Part shown: piece by piece, positions 42,042-45,993 of the stretch | Numbering within the stretch: position 1 is the stretch's first letter | How the letters are laid out: every line of letters begins with the position of its first letter | NCBI GenBank assembly: GCA_038250235.1 | Contig: JBBSCO010000019.1 | Location: 1-45,993, forward strand | Reading direction: 5' to 3' | DNA: 45,993 bases | From: JAAUTS01 sp038250235 | GTDB taxonomy: Bacteria > Verrucomicrobiota > Verrucomicrobiia > Methylacidiphilales > JAAUTS01 | Made by a program: the position numbers and the translations under genes | The notes under the pieces: generated by a model | Databases searched by the model: none | Told to the model about the DNA's origin: nothing | The model's input: the letters and a program-made list of their open reading frames with translations, nothing else

Positions 42042-43565
42042 ATGCTAAGCTTTCTCAGCTCCAAATTCCGGTTCCTTCTCATCGTCGTCCTGATCATCCT
42101 GGGTATATCTTTTATCTTCTTTGATCAAAGCCAAAGGGGTCATGGGGAGTCCAACCCCAAGGTTGCTGTCATTGAGGGAAAAACCATCAAAAGACAGGAT
42201 TACGAAGTGGCCCTTCGTAGCACCTCCCTCATTTATACCCTCCAGACCGGACGCCGGGCCGAGCCCCAGATGGAGCGGATTTTCCGCGCCCAGACCTGGA
42301 ACAGACTCCTCATTCTGGCGGCAGCCAAGGAAGCTGGAATTTCCGCCACAACTGAGCAGGCTGTGAATTTCATTAAAAACCACCCCTTGTTCAAAGACGA
42401 GAAAGGCAACTACTCCCCCGCTGCTTTCCAGTTCTTCGGCAGGGAACTCCTCAAACCACAGGGTATCAGTGAAGAACGGTTCCAGGAAATTATCCAAAAC
42501 CAGATCATTTTCGAACAAATGCTCAAAACCATCTCATCAACGGCTGTGGTTCGTCCTTCTGAGGTCGAGGAGGCCTTTGCCTCCCTTTACGGGCAGGTTA
42601 CGATCAAATATGTCCTGTTACCAGAAGGCCCGATCAGAGCCTCCATCCAGCCGACAGAAGATGAATTGAAAGACTTTTACCAAAAAAATCAGGCCAACTT
42701 CCTTTCACCCGAGCTTCGCAAGGTGGATTACGTACTCTTCACCTTAAAACCTGATCAGGCCAAACTTCCGGAAGAGCAAAAGAATGCAGCTCTTAAGGTG
42801 CTGATGCAGGAAGCCTACCGTTTTACGGAGCCTTTTTTCAATGACGACCAGACAGCCCCGGAATTCAAATCTGCCGCAGCCAAAGCAGGATTAAACGTAC
42901 AAACTTCCACCTTTGTCACCCGCAAGGAACCCCTTCTACCCGGAGATCCCTCGTCGGCCAAACTGACAGATCTGGCTTTCATACTGTACAAAAAAAGCCC
43001 TGTCAGCGATTTTCAACAGATCAGCAATGGTTTTGCCGTATTGCATCTGGCGGAGATCCAGGTACCTGCAGCAGTGCCCTTTGATAAGGTTAGCGAAGAA
43101 ATCGGACAACTTTACATCACAAACAAAACACTGGAACAACTTACCCTCAAAGGGAAAACCCTGGCCAAAGAACTGCAATCGGCCGTTGCCTCAGGTCAGA
43201 CCTGGGAAAAAGCCGCCGGGGCCAGTGGCTTGAAATCCATTACCGTTCCGTCTTTTTCCCCTGCCAGGGAGGCTGATCTCAAGTCACCCGCAGCCGATGC
43301 CATCCGCTTCTGGGCCCAACGTCTCAAGGTCGGGGCTGTCAGTGAATTCAGCCGTAGCACGGAGGGCGGCATGGTCTTCTTTCTGGCCGAACGAAAAATA
43401 CCTTCAGATGCCAACCAGGAGCAGGCCAGGAAAAACCTGGAGGAACAGATCGGACAACAACGCCGCTACCAGATTCTCGATGAATGGATCAGTGCCCGCG
43501 TGAAAAAGAAAGGGAACAACATTCCTCCCGATCTCCTCAGCGGTGAGGTGGGTGAGACACTCTAA
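42042..43565 (+). CDS. membrane-anchored SurA/PpiD-like periplasmic chaperone
   Basis: A 507-residue protein with one N-terminal membrane segment (about 9-27) followed by the SurA N-terminal chaperone domain: VAVIEGKTIKRQDYEVAL, LILAAAKEAGISAT, and the FQEIIQNQIIFEQMLKTI helix before VVRPSEVEEAF. A parvulin-type rotamase domain may lie near 330-350, but the catalytic signature (GGDLG-like) is not clear, so it may lack isomerase activity. It probably helps fold exported or outer-membrane proteins. It is 6 bp upstream of the MBL hydrolase gene and shares its direction. Confidence 0.78.
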   Translation: MLSFLSSKFRFLLIVVLIILGISFIFFDQSQRGHGESNPKVAVIEGKTIKRQDYEVALRSTSLIYTLQTGRRAEPQMERIFRAQTWNRLLILAAAKEAGISATTEQAVNFIKNHPLFKDEKGNYSPAAFQFFGRELLKPQGISEERFQEIIQNQIIFEQMLKTISSTAVVRPSEVEEAFASLYGQVTIKYVLLPEGPIRASIQPTEDELKDFYQKNQANFLSPELRKVDYVLFTLKPDQAKLPEEQKNAALKVLMQEAYRFTEPFFNDDQTAPEFKSAAAKAGLNVQTSTFVTRKEPLLPGDPSSAKLTDLAFILYKKSPVSDFQQISNGFAVLHLAEIQVPAAVPFDKVSEEIGQLYITNKTLEQLTLKGKTLAKELQSAVASGQTWEKAAGASGLKSITVPSFSPAREADLKSPAADAIRFWAQRLKVGAVSEFSRSTEGGMVFFLAERKIPSDANQEQARKNLEEQIGQQRRYQILDEWISARVKKKGNNIPPDLLSGEVGETL

Positions 43566-43571
43566 CCACTT

Positions 43572-44951
43572 ATGGCATCACTTATCAATCTGACCCGCGG
43601 CAACGAGATCGGGGCCAACTGTTATTATTTGGATCTGGACGGCAAAGGGGTTTTGCTGGACTCGGGCATGCATCCCAAGGCGGAAAGCTTCGCCGCACTA
43701 CCGAACTTTGATGCCCTTGGCCGGCGTAAAGCCGAGTGCATTTTCCTCAGCCATGCCCATCACGACCACTTGGGAACCATTCCCTTGGCCATGCAGCGTT
43801 TTCCGGATGCCAAGCTCTTCATGAGCGAACCCACATATTTTCTGGCGGAACCCCTCCTCCATAATTCCGTCAACGTCATGAAGCGCCAGCGCCTCGAGAA
43901 AGGCATTGCGGAATATCCCCTCTTCAACCACGGTGATTTGAAGCACCTTGTTGAGCGCTGGCAGGCCTGCCACTTGAATCAATGGTGGTCCACCGAAGGG
44001 TTCCCCGTCAAAGAAACGGAAAAAGCCGATATCCGTTTCCGTTTCCACCATGCTGGACACATCCTCGGTGCCGTCATGACGGAGATCCAATCCGCGGGCA
44101 AAAGGATTCTTTATACCGGAGACATCAACCTCAAAGATCAGACCCTGATGAACAAAGCCAGAGTTCCTGAGGGAGCCTTTGACACCCTGATCATCGAGTG
44201 CACCCGGGGTGCCAACCCAACATTACCTGGATACAGCCGGAAAGCGGAAATCAGGCGTTTTATTGATGCCATCCAGAATATATTCGACAACCACGGCAGC
44301 CTGCTCATCCCTGTCTTTGCCATGGGTAAAACCCAGGAAATTTTGACGATACTCGATGAAGCCCAACGCCATGGAGAAATCCCCGATGAACCGATTTACA
44401 TCGGAGGCCTAGGCCGGATTTTTACAGAAATTTACGACAAAATGGCGCATCGTTCGGAGCGTTTCCTTCCCAATCTCCAGATCATGGAAGACATCCATCC
44501 CCAGGTTTTCGACTGGACCAAACTGAAAAATTTTAAACAGAAAAAAGGACAGATCCTGCTCGTTCCCTCCGGCATGATGACCGAACAAACCACCTCCAAT
44601 CGCCTGGCCCAACACTATCTGGCTCGTGAGCAGGACGGGATTTTCTTTGTCGGCTACTGCGATCCTGATTCCCCAGCTGGTCGTTTGAAAAAAACCGCAC
44701 GTGGAGAACGTGTCAGCCTGAATCCGGATTTTGGTGATCAACCTGTCTTATGCTCAGTAAAACATTTCGATTTTACCTCCCACGCACTGAGGGAAGACCT
44801 GCTTGACTTCATTCTCGAGGTGAAACCCAAAACCTGCTTCCTCGTTCATGGTGATACCGCCGCCCTGACCTGGTTCCAGTCCCAACTGGCGGAAAAAGCA
44901 GCCGGGATCAAAGTACACATTCCCGAGTCCGGCAAAGAAATCCCCTTTTAG
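43572..44951 (+). CDS. metallo-beta-lactamase/beta-CASP-type hydrolase
   Basis: A 459-residue zinc hydrolase of the RNA-processing type. Metal motifs are HAHHDH at 61-66, HHAGHILGA, YTGDIN and, near the end, DFTSHA and LVHGD. The inserted beta-CASP-like region includes the LIPVFAMGKTQEIL segment, seen in CPSF73-like nucleases. RNA cleavage or processing is the likely role, though DNA or other phosphodiesters cannot be excluded. It is read with the PpiD-like gene at 6 bp spacing. No terminator is seen after it. Confidence 0.85.
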   Translation: MASLINLTRGNEIGANCYYLDLDGKGVLLDSGMHPKAESFAALPNFDALGRRKAECIFLSHAHHDHLGTIPLAMQRFPDAKLFMSEPTYFLAEPLLHNSVNVMKRQRLEKGIAEYPLFNHGDLKHLVERWQACHLNQWWSTEGFPVKETEKADIRFRFHHAGHILGAVMTEIQSAGKRILYTGDINLKDQTLMNKARVPEGAFDTLIIECTRGANPTLPGYSRKAEIRRFIDAIQNIFDNHGSLLIPVFAMGKTQEILTILDEAQRHGEIPDEPIYIGGLGRIFTEIYDKMAHRSERFLPNLQIMEDIHPQVFDWTKLKNFKQKKGQILLVPSGMMTEQTTSNRLAQHYLAREQDGIFFVGYCDPDSPAGRLKKTARGERVSLNPDFGDQPVLCSVKHFDFTSHALREDLLDFILEVKPKTCFLVHGDTAALTWFQSQLAEKAAGIKVHIPESGKEIPF

Positions 44952-45162
44952 CCGTAGCTAAACATTTGAGTGCCCGCGACGCGCTAAAAGACACGAAAAT
45001 GCGAGGCAAGAAGTTCGAAAAATCACTGGGAATCGTCTTCCCTTTTCAATGAACCGATTCAAAGGCAGGCCCCGTAAAGATTTTCTCTTTCTTTCGCGTC
45101 TTTTCGTGTGTTTCGGGGGCAGAGCTTTAAATAGTTCCGTTACTTTACCCTACCTAAAATTA

Positions 45163-45182
45163 TCCCTCGGGACAGGTGGCTG
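45163..45182 (+). repeat. partial copy of the tRNA-Ser 5' end and upstream flank
   Basis: TCCCTCGGGACAGGTGGCTG occurs here and exactly 180 bp later at 45343-45362, where it spans the tRNA 5' end. Looser similarity reaches about 15 bp further upstream. GACAGGTGGCT also occurs inverted at 45288-45298. The left copy is not a full tRNA. Confidence 0.85.
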
Positions 45183-45185
45183 TTT

Positions 45186-45223
45186 GCCTACGGCTACGGC
45201 CGTTTGTATCATTCGCCGTAGGC
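45186..45223. repeat. hairpin with 9-bp arms
   Basis: GCCTACGGC and GCCGTAGGC are exact inverted arms around a 20-nt loop containing the palindrome ACGGCCGT. It lies between the two copies of the tRNA 5' flank, so it may be part of the duplicated unit. Confidence 0.65.
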
Positions 45224-45349
45224 CTCACCGCAACAACCTGGGGCAACAGGGGGGTTCCTGTCTCGGCGCAGCCGTCCTAGACCACGAAGCCACCTGTCGA
45301 CTCTGCTTGCCAAGCAGTCCTGCCATACCCTACCATAGATTCTCCCTCG

Positions 45350-45439
45350 GGACAGGTGGCTGAGTGGTCTAAGGCACTCGACTCGAAATCGAGCGACGTG
45401 TTAAAGCGTCCGTGGGTTCAAATCCCACCCTGTCCGCCA
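45350..45439 (+). tRNA. tRNA-Ser (CGA)
   Basis: Ninety nucleotides including an encoded CCA. The acceptor stem is GGACAGG/CCTGTCC, with discriminator G at 45436. The anticodon stem CTCGA/TCGAG encloses loop CTCGAAA, so the anticodon CGA (45384-45386) reads UCG. A long variable arm (GCGACGTGTTAAAGCGTC-like) is as expected for tRNA-Ser, and the T loop is GTTCAAATC. The 5' part and upstream flank are copied 180 bp upstream. Confidence 0.95.
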
Positions 45440-45481
45440 ACCTTTGCCAAGGCTACGCGTGTCAGGTCTGAGGTGTATTTA

Positions 45482-45730
45482 GGGTCATGTCTCGACATTC
45501 AGCATTTTGGCGGGGTCATCCCATTTTCTGTTCCAGCTCCGAATGGCCTTAAATCTTGTTCTAAAGCGTTTAAATCCCTCGCTGCCCCTGAATAGATTTC
45601 CCGCAACTCTAGGCCTCAAAGGAGAGCCAGGCAAAACGCTCCGGCCCGATCAATCTCCAAAGACCGCGCAATTGCTCTTGATGAGACGCTCTCAGCTATT
45701 TTATAAATGCTGAATGTTGAGACATGACCC
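45482..45730. mobile_element. 249-bp inverted-repeat element (MITE-like) with TTA target duplication
   Basis: The ends are near-perfect inverted repeats of about 26 bp: GGGTCATGTCTCGACATTC on the left and GAATGTTGAGACATGACCC on the right, continuing inward as AGCATTT/AAATGCT with one mismatch. TTA occurs directly on both sides (45479-45481 and 45731-45733). No transposase is encoded inside, so it would need one in trans. The right end lies inside a transposase-like frame. Confidence 0.75.
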
Positions 45731-45993
45731 TTAATGGCTCCAGGGTGTCTTTGAGGATCTCACCTAACTTTTTAGGCCCCCAAGTCGGATGTCGTCGCCG
45801 TTCTTTGACCAACAGCCTTTCCACCGCCTCAGCCGTCCTTTGCGGGCTGTGCTTGGGACTGCGGCTCAATTCAGCCAGTCCTGCACTCCCACCCACCTCA
45901 TATCGCTTGAGCCATTTATGGCCCGTCTTGCGGCTCACGCCGAACTCCTGGCACAGCTCGCTTACACTGAACCGGCCAGTGCCGGCCAGACTC
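45696..45993 (-). pseudogene. IS481/IS3-like transposase fragment, truncated
   Basis: Reading left from the window edge, the frame gives FSVSELCQEFGVSRKTGHKW, then RYEVGGSAGLAELSRSPK, then TAEAVERLLVKERR and HPTWGPKKLGEIL. This is the N-terminal helix-turn-helix region of IS481-type transposases. It then runs into the inverted-repeat element and stops at 45696, before any DDE catalytic residues. Removing the element and one TTA copy does not restore a recognisable continuation, so the gene looks degraded. The true start lies outside the window. Confidence 0.8.

Larger units (their letters stand above)
44952..45349. other. 398-bp region between the MBL gene and tRNA-Ser, with repeats
   Basis: No gene is supported. 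It holds an inverted pair around 44991-44999 (ACACGAAAA) and 45101-45109 (TTTTCGTGT). The plus copy of the second reads CGCGTCTTTTCGTGTGTTTCG, a motif I have seen dispersed in related genomes. A 9-bp hairpin is at 45186-45223, and a copy of the tRNA 5' flank lies at 45163-45182. Confidence 0.6.

Noticed and set aside
45049..45363. 104-residue rightward frame between the MBL gene and tRNA-Ser
   Set aside because: It is made of the duplicated tRNA flank, the hairpin and low-complexity sequence, ends inside the tRNA gene, and shows no protein family pattern.
1..45993. CRISPR array, rRNA genes, phage genes
   Set aside because: No run of regularly spaced identical repeats with unique spacers, no rRNA sequence and no phage structural or lysis genes were seen in the window.

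Overview
The window (45,993 bases) is a dense bacterial chromosome segment. About 37 protein genes are supported, mostly core housekeeping genes, with one tRNA gene, one accessory block, and mobile-element debris at the right edge. Gene content suggests a Gram-negative bacterium that makes menaquinone by the futalosine route. A fused SecDF in an apparent tgt-yajC-secDF-recJ-FHA-recG run, an FeS-type PhrB photolyase, a GH4 glycosidase and a SurA/PpiD-like periplasmic fold factor would fit the Verrucomicrobiota and relatives. That placement is inference from gene content; no rRNA is present to test it.

Layout. 1-2.7 kb: a PQQ-type sugar dehydrogenase and a lipoprotein cytochrome c, divergent, with start codons that overlap. 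2-7.1 kb: leftward menaquinone genes (ubiD-like, ubiX-like, mqnP, mqnE, mqnA). 7.3-15.8 kb: a leftward run of tgt, yajC, secDF, recJ, an FHA protein and recG. 15.9-19.5 kb: an ExoD-like membrane protein, a cytosine deaminase of the fungal type, and an AraC regulator divergent from a MelA-like GH4 enzyme. 19.6-21.7 kb: two unknown proteins and an M24 peptidase. 21.75-28.13 kb: an accessory block with a P-type ATPase and an LctP-type permease coupled to a glycerol-1-phosphate dehydrogenase-like enzyme. 28.1-45 kb: nadA, rlmI-like, a methyltransferase, an alpha/beta hydrolase, nadD, a divergent guaB homologue, two secreted unknowns, miaA, uvrD/pcrA-like, hisA, phrB, a secreted repeat protein, a PpiD/SurA-like protein and an MBL/beta-CASP hydrolase. 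45-46 kb: tRNA-Ser(CGA), partly duplicated flanking DNA, and a small inverted-repeat element in a broken transposase gene.

The least ordinary part is 21.75-28.2 kb. A 107-108 bp sequence occurs three times in the same orientation (21822, 24904, 27949) and separates the accessory genes into modules. The far end of the block carries a diverged copy of the last 20 codons of nadA, while the intact nadA stands at the other end. This looks like an inserted or recombined module whose edges still show. The repeat also creates false N-terminal extensions on neighbouring reading frames. Second in interest is the guaB homologue, which keeps the catalytic cysteine but lacks the Arg/Tyr pair and an Asp expected in working IMP dehydrogenases.
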